Shown here: piece by piece, positions 26,532 through 34,331 of the stretch
Layout of the letters: each line of letters starts with the position of its first letter
Position numbering within the stretch: the first letter of the stretch is position 1
Assembly: GCF_026151655.1 (NCBI RefSeq)
Contig: NZ_JAMQPN010000013.1
Location: 1 to 38,026 of the forward strand
Direction of reading: 5' to 3'
Source: Leptospira soteropolitanensis
Lineage (GTDB): Bacteria; Spirochaetota; Leptospiria; Leptospirales; Leptospiraceae
DNA: 38,026 nt
Program-made: the position numbers and the translations under genes
Notes under the pieces: generated by a model
Databases searched by the model: none
Told to the model about the DNA's origin: nothing
The model's input: the letters and a program-made list of their open reading frames with translations, nothing else

Positions 26532-26662
26532 GGGCGTTCCCGATGGGGTTGGAGTTTTAGAATTAATAAGTGTAAGGGTCGGGCTCTTTCGGGGTGCGCT
26601 GTCGCTTCCGTCCCCAGCCATCTAACGATGGCAGGTGACCAAGCCCTGCAGATCCCTAACGC
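26532..26662 (+). repeat. GC-rich dispersed repeat, copy B
   Basis: This 131-bp element starts 14 bp after the hybrid kinase stop and lies between that gene and the convergent hsdR. It has the same ordered blocks as the copy at 18184-18315: GGGCGTTCCCGAT, GGTTGGAGT, AGGGTCGGGCT, CGGGGT, a GCCATCtaacGATGGC hairpin, GACCAAGCCC and ATCCCTAACGC. The middle is diverged (about 20 AT-rich bases differ). It has no open frame of its own and no visible transposase. Confidence 0.75.
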
Positions 26663-26683
26663 GGGGGAGATTGATTTCTACTA

Positions 26684-29600
26684 TTAGTTATTTGAAATCA
26701 GTTCATTTGCGATTAGTTCTGCTTGTTTAAGCACAGTCTCAGTTGCTAACATCTGCATATCGGGAGGATAACCATATTGCCTGAGAATTCGTTTAACAAT
26801 GACTTTGAGTTTGGCCTTCACATTTTCTTTGATTGTCCAATCAATGGAAGCGTTTTCTTTTACCTTTTGAAATAATACAACGGCTAGTTCTCTGAGTTTC
26901 TCTTTCTCCATGAGTTCCTTTGCACTATCATTATCTGCAATTGCTGTATAAAATGCATATTCATAATCAGATAAGCCCATTTCTTTGGGTTCGGTATCCA
27001 TCTGTTGGATTTCTTTAGAGAGTGCGATCAACTCCTCGATTACCTCAGCGGCCGTTAGTATTTTCACATGGTATTTTTTGATCGAATTTTCGAGCATTTC
27101 CATGAGTGACTTACTTTGGATCAAATTCTTTTTTGCACGACCTTTGATTTCATCATTTAGAAGTTTTTTGAGCAGTTCCAGAGCAATATTCTTATGCTCC
27201 ATGTTTTTTACTTCTAATAGAAACTCTTCCGAAAGAATGGAAATATCTGGTTTTTTAATTCCAGCGGCATCAAAGACATCAATCACCTTGTCGGTAACTA
27301 AGGCTTTATCTATGACTTGTCGAATAGCGGTTTCGACATCATAGTTTCCTTCATCGGAATCCGTTTTTATAAATTTGACCAATCTTGATTTGACAGCTTG
27401 GAAAAAGGAAATTTCATCTTTTGCATCAAGCGCTTGTTCATGGGGGATTGCAATCGCGAATACTTTTGATAGAGCTGTTACCTCATCAATAAATCTCTTT
27501 TTCCCATTTTCTAAGCCTAGTATATGATTCTCCGCTTCTAAGATAAGAGACAATTTTCTTCCCATATCAGCATCAAAATAGTCTTCATACCCAAAACCAT
27601 GAAACATTTGGGAAACCACTTCCAGTTTTTCCAACATGAGTTGCACTGCCTTTTCCTGGTTTTCTGCAGGATCCCCTTTTCCTCCTGCATCGGAATAAAA
27701 CGACAACGCTTGTTTTAGATCCGACGCAATTCCTAGATAATCGACAATCAGCCCACCAGTCTTTTCTAAATATACTCGATTCACTCGTGCGATGGCTTGC
27801 ATCAAATTATGGCCTTTCATCGGTTTATCTATATACAGTGTATTAAGAGAAGGAACGTCGAAACCTGTAAGCCACATATCCCGAACGATTACTAACTTTA
27901 ATTCGTCATCAGGATCTTTCATTCGATCGGCCAGATTTTTCCGGATTTCCTTGGTCGTATGGTGTTTGTTAATCTCAGGACCGTCTGAGGATGACGATGT
28001 CATCACTACTTTGATCGCACCTTTTTTGGGGTCATTACTATGCCACTCAGGTTTTAACTGAACAATTGCTTCGTACAGTTCTGCTGCAATTCGTCTGGAC
28101 ATAGCAACTATCATACCTTTACCGTCAAACGCTTCCCTTCTGCTTTCAAAATGGGTCACAATATCTTTAGCAACTTGTTGAATGCGATTTGCGCTACCAA
28201 TTAATGCCTCAAGTTGAGTCCATTTTGCCTTCGCTTGTTGAGATTCGGAAAGTTCATCAGGTTCGAGATCATCATCAAATTCTTGTATAAGTTTTTTACC
28301 CTCTGCACTTAATGAAATCTTGGCAAGGCGACTCTCATAGTAAATTCTTACGGTGGCTCCATCTTCTACTGCCTGGGCAATGTCATAGACATCTACATAG
28401 TTCCCAAATACCGCAGGAGTATTAACATCTGTATTCTCAATGGGAGTACCAGTAAAACCCAAATAGGTTGCATTGGGAAGAGCATCTCGCATATATTTAG
28501 CAAAACCGTAGACAATTTTTTTCCCAATTAGGTTTCCTCGTTCATCTTTTGAGTCTATAGTCTTTGCTTTAAACCCATACTGGGTTCTGTGGGCCTCATC
28601 TGCGATCACAATGATGTTATTTCGTTCTGATAAGGTTTCATATACATTGCCCTCTTCTGGTTGAAATTTTTGAATGGTAGCAAATACCACACCACCTGAC
28701 GCTACCTTTAAGAGTTCTTTGAGATGATCTCGATTTTTTGCCTGCACTGGTTCTTGCCGGAGAAGTTGTTTGGCAGCGGAGAAAGTGTCAAAAAGTTGAT
28801 CATCTAAATCATTTCGATCTGTAATCACAAGAATTGTTGGATTGTCCATCGAAAGGACAATTTTACCCGTATAAAAAACCATCGAGAGAGATTTTCCAGA
28901 TCCTTGTGTATGCCATACGACTCCCCCTTTTTTATCTCCAACAACTGATGAAATAGACTTAAATCCTTCTGATTTTGATGTATGGATAAGAAGGTCTTTC
29001 TCTGGAGATTGATTTTTTGAATAACCTGAGGCACGAAGAGTGGACTCTACTGCTTTGTTTACAGCATAGTATTGATGGTAGGCGGCAATTTTTTTAATAA
29101 ATTGAATAGTAGTAATCCCAGTTTTCGGATCCTCTTTTTTAGTATTTTCAAATACAATAAAATGTCTAAGTAAATCCAATAAAGTTTTTGGATTTAGCAT
29201 TCCTCGGATCAAAGTCTCCAACTGACCGATGAATGGCGACGCTTCCATTTTTCCGTCAGATGTTTTCCAAGCTAAAAACCGATTGTAACTAGAAGAAATG
29301 GTTCCCGCTTTTGCTTCCAATCCATCAGAGATTACCAAAAATCCATTGAAGGTAAATAACGAAGGAATGGATTGCATATACGTTTGCAATTGTTCGAGTG
29401 CAGAATTAACAGTTGCATTTTCATCTGTTGGATTTTTTAGTTCCACTAAAACCAATGGAATTCCATTGATAAAAATGACTAGATCCGGTCTTTTGTTTAC
29501 ATTGTTTTCCACAACAGTAAACTGATTTATTATAAGAAATTCATTGTTTTCTAATGTATCGAAATCCAAGAGCGATACTAAATCACCCCGAGAGTTTCCG

Positions 29601-29917
29601 TCTTTTTGGTAAACAACCTGGATTCCTTCGGTTAAAAATCTGTGGAAGTTGTGATTGTTTACAATCAGTTCACGCGAATTCAGCCTTTGGATTTGTTTGA
29701 CTGCATCCTCTATGGATTCTTTGGGTAACGTTGGATTGATCCGAAGGAGCGATTCTTCTAATCTTTTCAACAAAAGGACATCTTCGAATGTTTCTCTTTC
29801 GGGCTGATCACTGTCAGGTGCAATGTCTGGACCATGAACGTAGGCATAACCAACTTCTTTGAGTAGATCGATGACAAATTGTTCGACAGAGGCTTCCGAA
29901 AGTTTAGAGTCGAGCAT
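26684..29917 (-). CDS. hsdR: Type I restriction endonuclease subunit R
   Basis: This is the translocase/nuclease subunit of the type I enzyme, 1077 residues (a usual length). The N-terminal nuclease domain has the PD-(D/E)xK pattern, RPDLVIF (about 143-149) and VELKN (158-162). The SF2 motor shows Walker A TQGSGKS (about 337-343), DEAH (about 440-443), GFTGTPIE, and the late motif DMWLTGFDVPSLNTLYIDKP followed by QAIARVNR. The C-terminal part is helical and binds the methylase complex. ATG 29917 has AAGG eight bases upstream. A 101-bp gap before it, with TTGACG and TATAAG elements on the minus strand, suggests it may also have its own promoter apart from the cassette upstream. All nuclease and motor motifs are intact. 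Confidence 0.96.
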   Translation of the reverse strand: MLDSKLSEASVEQFVIDLLKEVGYAYVHGPDIAPDSDQPERETFEDVLLLKRLEESLLRINPTLPKESIEDAVKQIQRLNSRELIVNNHNFHRFLTEGIQVVYQKDGNSRGDLVSLLDFDTLENNEFLIINQFTVVENNVNKRPDLVIFINGIPLVLVELKNPTDENATVNSALEQLQTYMQSIPSLFTFNGFLVISDGLEAKAGTISSSYNRFLAWKTSDGKMEASPFIGQLETLIRGMLNPKTLLDLLRHFIVFENTKKEDPKTGITTIQFIKKIAAYHQYYAVNKAVESTLRASGYSKNQSPEKDLLIHTSKSEGFKSISSVVGDKKGGVVWHTQGSGKSLSMVFYTGKIVLSMDNPTILVITDRNDLDDQLFDTFSAAKQLLRQEPVQAKNRDHLKELLKVASGGVVFATIQKFQPEEGNVYETLSERNNIIVIADEAHRTQYGFKAKTIDSKDERGNLIGKKIVYGFAKYMRDALPNATYLGFTGTPIENTDVNTPAVFGNYVDVYDIAQAVEDGATVRIYYESRLAKISLSAEGKKLIQEFDDDLEPDELSESQQAKAKWTQLEALIGSANRIQQVAKDIVTHFESRREAFDGKGMIVAMSRRIAAELYEAIVQLKPEWHSNDPKKGAIKVVMTSSSSDGPEINKHHTTKEIRKNLADRMKDPDDELKLVIVRDMWLTGFDVPSLNTLYIDKPMKGHNLMQAIARVNRVYLEKTGGLIVDYLGIASDLKQALSFYSDAGGKGDPAENQEKAVQLMLEKLEVVSQMFHGFGYEDYFDADMGRKLSLILEAENHILGLENGKKRFIDEVTALSKVFAIAIPHEQALDAKDEISFFQAVKSRLVKFIKTDSDEGNYDVETAIRQVIDKALVTDKVIDVFDAAGIKKPDISILSEEFLLEVKNMEHKNIALELLKKLLNDEIKGRAKKNLIQSKSLMEMLENSIKKYHVKILTAAEVIEELIALSKEIQQMDTEPKEMGLSDYEYAFYTAIADNDSAKELMEKEKLRELAVVLFQKVKENASIDWTIKENVKAKLKVIVKRILRQYGYPPDMQMLATETVLKQAELIANELISNN

Positions 29918-29928
29918 CTAACCGACCT

Positions 29929-29955
29929 TATAATGTAAGTTAGAATTCGTCAAGG
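29929..29955 (-). promoter_or_regulatory. Candidate promoter for hsdR
   Basis: On the minus strand TTGACG (29955-29950) is followed after 15 bp by TATAAG (29934-29929), shortly before the ribosome-binding site and ATG of hsdR. The spacer is shorter than the 17-bp optimum, so this is only a candidate. It falls in the single real gap (101 bp) of the downstream half of the locus. Confidence 0.3.
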
Positions 29956-30018
29956 GGGAAAAATCACTCTACAGGATATCTGGAGTCTTGGGAAAGAATA
30001 TCTGGCAATGTGTATTAT

Positions 30019-30561
30019 TCATTTTAAATTTGGATTTTGACTAAGAATCGAAATGTCGCTATCCCTGAAATCAGAATCGTGAGTTACTAAAATTAAGTTC
30101 TCTTCTCGACATAATTCAACTAACAATCGATCCGTATAATCCAAGGGATAGAATGGAAACAATTTCTTTATTTCCGCATCGTCAAATGATTTCCCGATAA
30201 CTTTATATACCTTTAAAAGATTGTTAATGATGATATTCGAAATATCTTCATCAGTTGTTTTCCCGAGTGCAGAATTTCGGAATTTTTTAAATTCGCTTTG
30301 AGATCGTGACCGTTGCAAAACTCCAGATTGGTATGTTTCAAACTCGAGGCGAAAACATCGATTGTAAAACTCAGATATTATCATATTGTCAAGATATAAT
30401 GGGTATTTATGTTTAATAAGAGAGGCTATTAAAGATGAATAATTTTCGCGTTCTTTACTCGGTGAGGATGGCCAAAAAATATAAATCAAAACATTCGCAT
30501 CAAAAACAAATGACCTACCAGCTAACTTCGCTATATCGGCTTTAGTATATCTTTCGGCCAA
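30019..30561 (-). CDS. PIN-domain nuclease
   Basis: This 180-residue protein is a PIN-like RNase. The acidic catalytic set is visible: Asp21 in VFDANVLIY, Glu64 in IISEFYN, Asp141/Asp144 in DYTDRLL and Asp162/Asp164 in THDSDFRDSDI. All four positions expected for Mg2+-dependent cleavage are present, so it looks active. It starts at TTG, one base after the stop of the DUF4325 gene, with AGGGGA seven bases upstream, so it is probably coupled. PIN proteins are common as VapC toxins, but there is no VapB-like antitoxin here. Its partners appear to be the STAS/ATPase proteins encoded directly upstream, and control by them is an inference. Confidence 0.82.
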   Translation of the reverse strand: MAERYTKADIAKLAGRSFVFDANVLIYIFWPSSPSKERENYSSLIASLIKHKYPLYLDNMIISEFYNRCFRLEFETYQSGVLQRSRSQSEFKKFRNSALGKTTDEDISNIIINNLLKVYKVIGKSFDDAEIKKLFPFYPLDYTDRLLVELCREENLILVTHDSDFRDSDISILSQNPNLK

Positions 30562-30562
30562 G

Positions 30563-30913
30563 TCATTCCCCTAAAACTTCGCGTAAGGTACGCTCCATTC
30601 GATCTGGGTCTTTATAATAAATTTTTGCAGTATCGACAACGCGTTTTAAGAGCCCTAGATCTTCTTGAGACATACCTTCTACTTTCAAACTAGTTTTTAT
30701 TGTTTCTTCTGAGAAATCTCGGTATAATTGTCCGATGGCAGTGTTTAAAAAAGCAGACGTAATTAGTTCGATTCCTTCGAAAGAAAGCGTTATCGCATTT
30801 TTCTCATCTCGAAAAGATTTTGAGATGAGTAGGAATAGCTTCTGCCCGTCCTCAGCATCCACACAATAAAGACTAGGGACTAATTCTCTTACAGGGATTG
30901 TTGGAATCACCAT
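30563..30913 (-). CDS. STAS-like DUF4325 protein
   Basis: This small protein (116 residues from this start) has the DUF4325 STAS-like core: ITLSFEGIELITSAFLNTAIG followed by LYRDFSEETIKTSLKVEG and DLGLLKRVVDTAKIYY. DUF4325 proteins are usually encoded beside a GHKL ATPase, as here. By analogy to SpoIIAA they may be a phospho-switch; the Ser in ELITSAF is at the equivalent position, which is inference. AGGAG stands seven bases before ATG 30913; ATG 30919 is only one base from it and less likely. The gene lies 4-10 bp from the ATPase gene and 1 bp from the PIN gene. Confidence 0.82.
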   Translation of the reverse strand: MVIPTIPVRELVPSLYCVDAEDGQKLFLLISKSFRDEKNAITLSFEGIELITSAFLNTAIGQLYRDFSEETIKTSLKVEGMSQEDLGLLKRVVDTAKIYYKDPDRMERTLREVLGE

Positions 30914-30923
30914 TTTCATTCTC

Positions 30924-31793
30924 CTAGAATATATCGGTCACTTTTAGCTCTTCCAAAAGGGAGTAAGACGTTGGATCGTCTGTCTGGAATCTCATATTAA
31001 TGGTAGTTCCTGGAAAAGGACAAGGAATTTCTTCGAAAATATCGATTCCATTTTCGAATTCATAAAAACCAGAATCACTGACAATATTGATTTTTCCGCC
31101 ATTTTTTTCGGTAAATTCCCGCAATATTGCGAAACCAAGTCCCCCGGTAATATTGTCCTTTGTGGAATGCCCCGATTGAATCGCCCACTCGATTGCTTTT
31201 TTTGCGGGAAGATCGCGACGAAAGAACTGACAAACATTTGCTTTGATCCCGATACCAATATCAGTAATCGAAAATTCAATGGTGTTCTTATTTGGAAAAA
31301 ATTGACCGCAGGTAATGATCTCTTCCGATTTACTATGCGTTTTCGCATTTTGGAAAATTTCAAATATAGACTCTGTCATTTTCTTTTTTAATAGTTCGGA
31401 AAGTTTTGGTAACTCAGGCCTTCGAAGTAACTCCGACTGGATATAGGTTAAAAACTCTTCCCCTTGGTTAGGTTTTAATTCTAAAAATTGAATTGTCGTT
31501 TGATTTTGATCTGTTATTTTTCCAAAACCGTATTTACTTAAGAATTTATTTTTGCATAAAATCTTTTGAATATCAGGCTTTAGATAATCAAATTCGAAAC
31601 GATGGCCATTTAAAGCCAATTTGTTCATCACACTTCCTAACGGAGAGCACATATTGGCACCAAACCAAGTATCGATGGTGATAAAAATTTTTAAGTGATG
31701 CTTATCCTTAAACTGATTGTAAAATTCGGCAATTTGTATATAACCATCGTAAGATGTTCTTACATTGTTGAATTCGAAACTAACTTCTTCCAA
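30924..31793 (-). CDS. GHKL (HATPase) protein with N-terminal STAS-like region
   Basis: The C-terminal half is a Bergerat-fold ATPase like that of histidine kinases and anti-sigma factors. The N-box is ESIFEIFQNAKTHS (about 141-154, Asn149), the G1 box DIGIG (178-182) and the G2 region GGLGFAILREF (217-227). There is no HisKA His, so it is not a canonical histidine kinase. The first hundred residues (IFITIDTW, PLGSVMNKLALNGHRFEFD, ILCKNKFLSKYG) read like a STAS domain. An ATPase fused to STAS and followed by a separate STAS-like protein suggests a SpoIIAB/SpoIIAA-type switch. It starts at TTG 31793, overlapping the upstream gene by 14 bases, with GGAAGA in front. The target is unknown; the nucleases of the cassette are the obvious candidates. 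Confidence 0.82.
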   Translation of the reverse strand: MEEVSFEFNNVRTSYDGYIQIAEFYNQFKDKHHLKIFITIDTWFGANMCSPLGSVMNKLALNGHRFEFDYLKPDIQKILCKNKFLSKYGFGKITDQNQTTIQFLELKPNQGEEFLTYIQSELLRRPELPKLSELLKKKMTESIFEIFQNAKTHSKSEEIITCGQFFPNKNTIEFSITDIGIGIKANVCQFFRRDLPAKKAIEWAIQSGHSTKDNITGGLGFAILREFTEKNGGKINIVSDSGFYEFENGIDIFEEIPCPFPGTTINMRFQTDDPTSYSLLEELKVTDIF

Positions 31794-32568
31794 ATAAATC
31801 TTCCAAATTTAGAGTAAAATTTAAACTATTTTTGACATGCTGAAAATGCATTACTGCTTCTTCACCCATTATTTTGTACAACCAGGAAGCACTGGAAACG
31901 AGTTTATGAACCGTATAATCCGCATCATCCGACCAGTCTACCATAGCATAACCTTCATTTGTTTGGACTAATCCTAGAATATTTTTGGCAAACCCATGTT
32001 TTTCAATAGGATTATTTCTTTTGGGTCGATATTCTCCCTCTATTTTTGGTATTCCCTGATGAGTCCATGCATGTCGATAACCTTCGATTAACTGGTATCT
32101 TCTATCCAAAGAAAATTTCTCAGCAAATTGTTTCAGTTCTGAAGGAATCTTGCTCGCATTTTTGGGATTTATAATTTCCCCAATCGTACGGGTTCTTACC
32201 TCAATTTCATTCTGTTTTCCATAGAAATAGAAATAAGAAGACAACAGATGATTGAGGGCAGAGAATAAAGACAGTATTGCGTAATCAAAATGATAACGAA
32301 AATAAAATACTGAGGACATACGAGGATGTTCGCTTAATCGAAGTCTCCGATGTAGGGAAAATTCTCTCAATGATTCAAAAAATGCGGTCCAAGCAAACTG
32401 ATATCGGTCAGCAAAATCTCTTGTACATACATAAGCATAGTAACTATATAATTCTTCGTTTTTTACTTTCGCTGGAACTTTACCAACAACCTGGTTCCAA
32501 ACTGCTAGGTAAGACGGAAAATATTTATAGATTTTTTCCTTTTCTTTCTCGAGCAACTTAGGGTTCAT
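31780..32568 (-). CDS. Uncharacterised protein with HEPN-like RX4H motif
   Basis: This is a 262-residue, mostly helical protein without a family I can name securely. Residues 161-172 read IEGYRHAWTHQG: Arg165-X4-His170 fits the catalytic RX4-6H motif of HEPN ribonucleases. A long helical region precedes it (FYFRYHFDYAILSLFSALNHLLSSYFYFY), as in large HEPN proteins. There is a second conserved-looking segment near the end (ADYTVHKLVSSASWLYKI). Its ATG directly follows the hsdS stop (TGAATG), with GGAG 8 bases upstream, and its 3' end overlaps the ATPase gene. That position, as the first gene of the cassette after hsdS, suggests a nuclease effector or sensor, but the HEPN assignment is by motif only. 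Confidence 0.7.
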   Translation of the reverse strand: MNPKLLEKEKEKIYKYFPSYLAVWNQVVGKVPAKVKNEELYSYYAYVCTRDFADRYQFAWTAFFESLREFSLHRRLRLSEHPRMSSVFYFRYHFDYAILSLFSALNHLLSSYFYFYGKQNEIEVRTRTIGEIINPKNASKIPSELKQFAEKFSLDRRYQLIEGYRHAWTHQGIPKIEGEYRPKRNNPIEKHGFAKNILGLVQTNEGYAMVDWSDDADYTVHKLVSSASWLYKIMGEEAVMHFQHVKNSLNFTLNLEDLFGRS

Positions 32569-33741
32569 TCACATCTCCACCCTGACTTCCCCACTCATCA
32601 ATTTCGGCAACAACGTATCGCGTAGTTTTTCGAGGGATCGGATTTGAAAACAATTTGCCTTCATTTTAATAAAATTCCCTACAATAGATTTTTCAAATAA
32701 AGTAATTTCATCTTTAGGCGGGAGAGAAACATTCAAATCTCTAAATGTAGTAGTCGTAATCGTATCGAAAACACTTCCATAAGCAGATGACTTCAGCTCC
32801 TCAATAGCATAATTCAAAAGTAAATATGTGAAAAAATAATTTTTACTATTATTGGGAATTATCCCGTAATTCGACTGACTAAATGCCATTGGCTGCGATA
32901 ATATACAAAATTTACCAACAGTACCTCGGGCTGATATGACGAGTGAATTTTCTGGTAATATTTTTGCTGACGAATTGTTTAAACCCATTTCACTGATATT
33001 CTTACTCGAATTTATTACAAATGATTTGTGATTATCTGTAATATCGCCGCCTGAAAGCCAACCGATATTCCCATTCCAATATTCAGCCACTTCCGTTTTA
33101 GGAGTTCCTCCGCCAACTAATTCAATGAGATCTAAAATGCTCCCCTCCTCCCAACTCTCCTCCGCTTCTACCACAAACCACTGCCGAAAGAGAGCTTCTG
33201 CCATCGCTTCCAAGGTTTTATTTTGCCTATGCAAAAGATCAATTTTATCATCTAACGCCGACAAAACGCCTGCAATGGCTTTTTGTTCGGCGAGAGGGGG
33301 AAGGAGGATGGGAACTTCTTGCAAAACTGATGATTTGATCCCAAATACCGTTGTGCCAGATGCTCGAGACTGGAGTTCATGTTGTCCATCTTTCGATTGA
33401 AAATAATATTTTAGAAATACGTTATCAATTTTTTCTTTTTTTCCACGTAATGTGATAATTCTTTGAGCTAGAGCGACTTTTTTATCTTTTATCAAGGCAA
33501 CTTCGCCTAATGGGGCCTCAGTTGTTAATACGACATCATTTATTTCGGGAAGTCCTCGGGTCATCCATGAATCGTAGTCCTTTTCCGCTATAAATTCATT
33601 AGCTTCTAATATCTTGCCTTCTTTTACTATCTTCGCAGTTATCAATGGAATTCCATGAGCTGTCTTTGTGGGAGTCTTCCCTCTGTAGTCAATAAATTTC
33701 TCAATAACCTCTGATAATCGATATTCCCTCCATTCACTCAT
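32569..33741 (-). CDS. hsdS: Type I restriction-modification specificity subunit S
   Basis: This is the DNA-recognition subunit, 390 residues. It has two target-recognition domains (about 1-150 and 195-345), each followed by a conserved helical spacer. The first spacer is LPPLAEQKAIAGVLSALDDKIDLL...FRQWF; the second is the shorter SLPPKDEITLFEKSIVG...LRDTLLPKLMSGEVRVE. TRD starts have the usual GKTP and GGGTPKT motifs. The recognition sequence cannot be read from the protein. The start ATG overlaps the stop of a 57-aa gene by four bases (ATGA), and its stop is joined to the next start. The gene therefore sits inside one operon. Confidence 0.95.
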   Translation of the reverse strand: MSEWREYRLSEVIEKFIDYRGKTPTKTAHGIPLITAKIVKEGKILEANEFIAEKDYDSWMTRGLPEINDVVLTTEAPLGEVALIKDKKVALAQRIITLRGKKEKIDNVFLKYYFQSKDGQHELQSRASGTTVFGIKSSVLQEVPILLPPLAEQKAIAGVLSALDDKIDLLHRQNKTLEAMAEALFRQWFVVEAEESWEEGSILDLIELVGGGTPKTEVAEYWNGNIGWLSGGDITDNHKSFVINSSKNISEMGLNNSSAKILPENSLVISARGTVGKFCILSQPMAFSQSNYGIIPNNSKNYFFTYLLLNYAIEELKSSAYGSVFDTITTTTFRDLNVSLPPKDEITLFEKSIVGNFIKMKANCFQIRSLEKLRDTLLPKLMSGEVRVEM

Positions 33742-33911
33742 ACGGACTCCTCGCCTTTTTCTATTGTTTCCTTTCGATTTCTCTTCCAGTTTTGAATGAA
33801 CTCATCCAACTGCGGACTCTGGTTTAGATCGATGCGGTCTTCGAGTTTGGTGAGGGCGTAGAAGGAGAGGGAGGTGGATTCGGAATGAATCTCTTGGGTT
33901 GCATCATTCAT
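33738..33911 (-). CDS. 57-aa protein overlapping both neighbours
   Basis: This is a short, highly charged open frame, MNDATQEIHSESTSLSFYAL...EKGEESV. It overlaps the 3' end of the 80-aa gene by eight bases (ATGAATGA) and the hsdS start by four (ATGA). GAGGAG just inside its end is the hsdS ribosome-binding site. Acidic and basic residues dominate, with a predicted helix around LTKLEDRIDLNQSPQLDEFIQNWKR split by a Pro; there is no signal peptide. Small proteins in this place in type I loci are known to me only as hypothetical. The double overlap supports real translation. Confidence 0.6.
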   Translation of the reverse strand: MNDATQEIHSESTSLSFYALTKLEDRIDLNQSPQLDEFIQNWKRNRKETIEKGEESV

Positions 33912-34146
33912 TTCTATTTACCCTCGCAAGAACAACAGCAGAAATATTCGGGGATTCGTTTCCTTCTGGAATCTGGTATTCGCCATCAAAATACATATTA
34001 TCAGGCCTGTGAACTAACTCGATGATTTCTGGCTTATAAAAGCAGTCGTAACCCGATTCATAGCCCGAAACAAAAATCGGAAGATCTTCAGGAAAGTCCC
34101 TTAACATTTGAATGAGTTCTTTTACAGTCACTGGGTTGTTTTTCAT
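33904..34146 (-). CDS. 80-aa conserved-type small protein, unknown function
   Basis: It begins MKNNPVTVKELIQMLRDFPED and continues LPIFVSGYESGYDCFYKPEI, then ISAVVLARVN. The pattern tVkELi.lL..fPeDlpvfvsGyE.Gyd matches small proteins often found in type I restriction loci and phages, as far as I recall, but without a defined activity. It is not membrane bound and has no nucleic-acid-binding motif that I see. It is translationally linked to the 57-aa gene and hence to hsdS. It is separated from the upstream 278-aa gene by 185 bp without a supported gene. Confidence 0.68.
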   Translation of the reverse strand: MKNNPVTVKELIQMLRDFPEDLPIFVSGYESGYDCFYKPEIIELVHRPDNMYFDGEYQIPEGNESPNISAVVLARVNRNE

Positions 34147-34331
34147 TTTTTATACACTGCGTTCGTTACGTCTCTGCGACAAATTTTTTTACATTCGCTA
34201 AATTTGCGGATCCCTTGGCTTTGATTTTATTGGACTGATGCGAAAACCAAAGGGAGGTGATGACCGCTCCTCGACAATAGCGACAAGCCAATTGGGGAGA
34301 ACGGTTGAGAAGAAGTTGGTGCAGTCCATGG
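34147..34331. other. 185-bp gap inside the restriction operon, comparatively GC-rich
   Basis: The right part (about 34166-34330) is visibly richer in G+C than the flanking genes. It can be read on the minus strand as part of a 72-codon frame (34384-34166: HNHGLHQLLLNRSPQLACRYCRG...NLANVKKFVAET) that overlaps the 3' end of the 278-aa gene by 53 bases. I cannot decide between a small gene, a decayed gene and a dispersed repeat insertion. Confidence 0.35.

Noticed and set aside
30019..30561. VapC toxin of an ordinary VapBC pair
   Set aside because: No VapB-like antitoxin gene is adjacent; the coupled upstream neighbour is a DUF4325 STAS-like protein.
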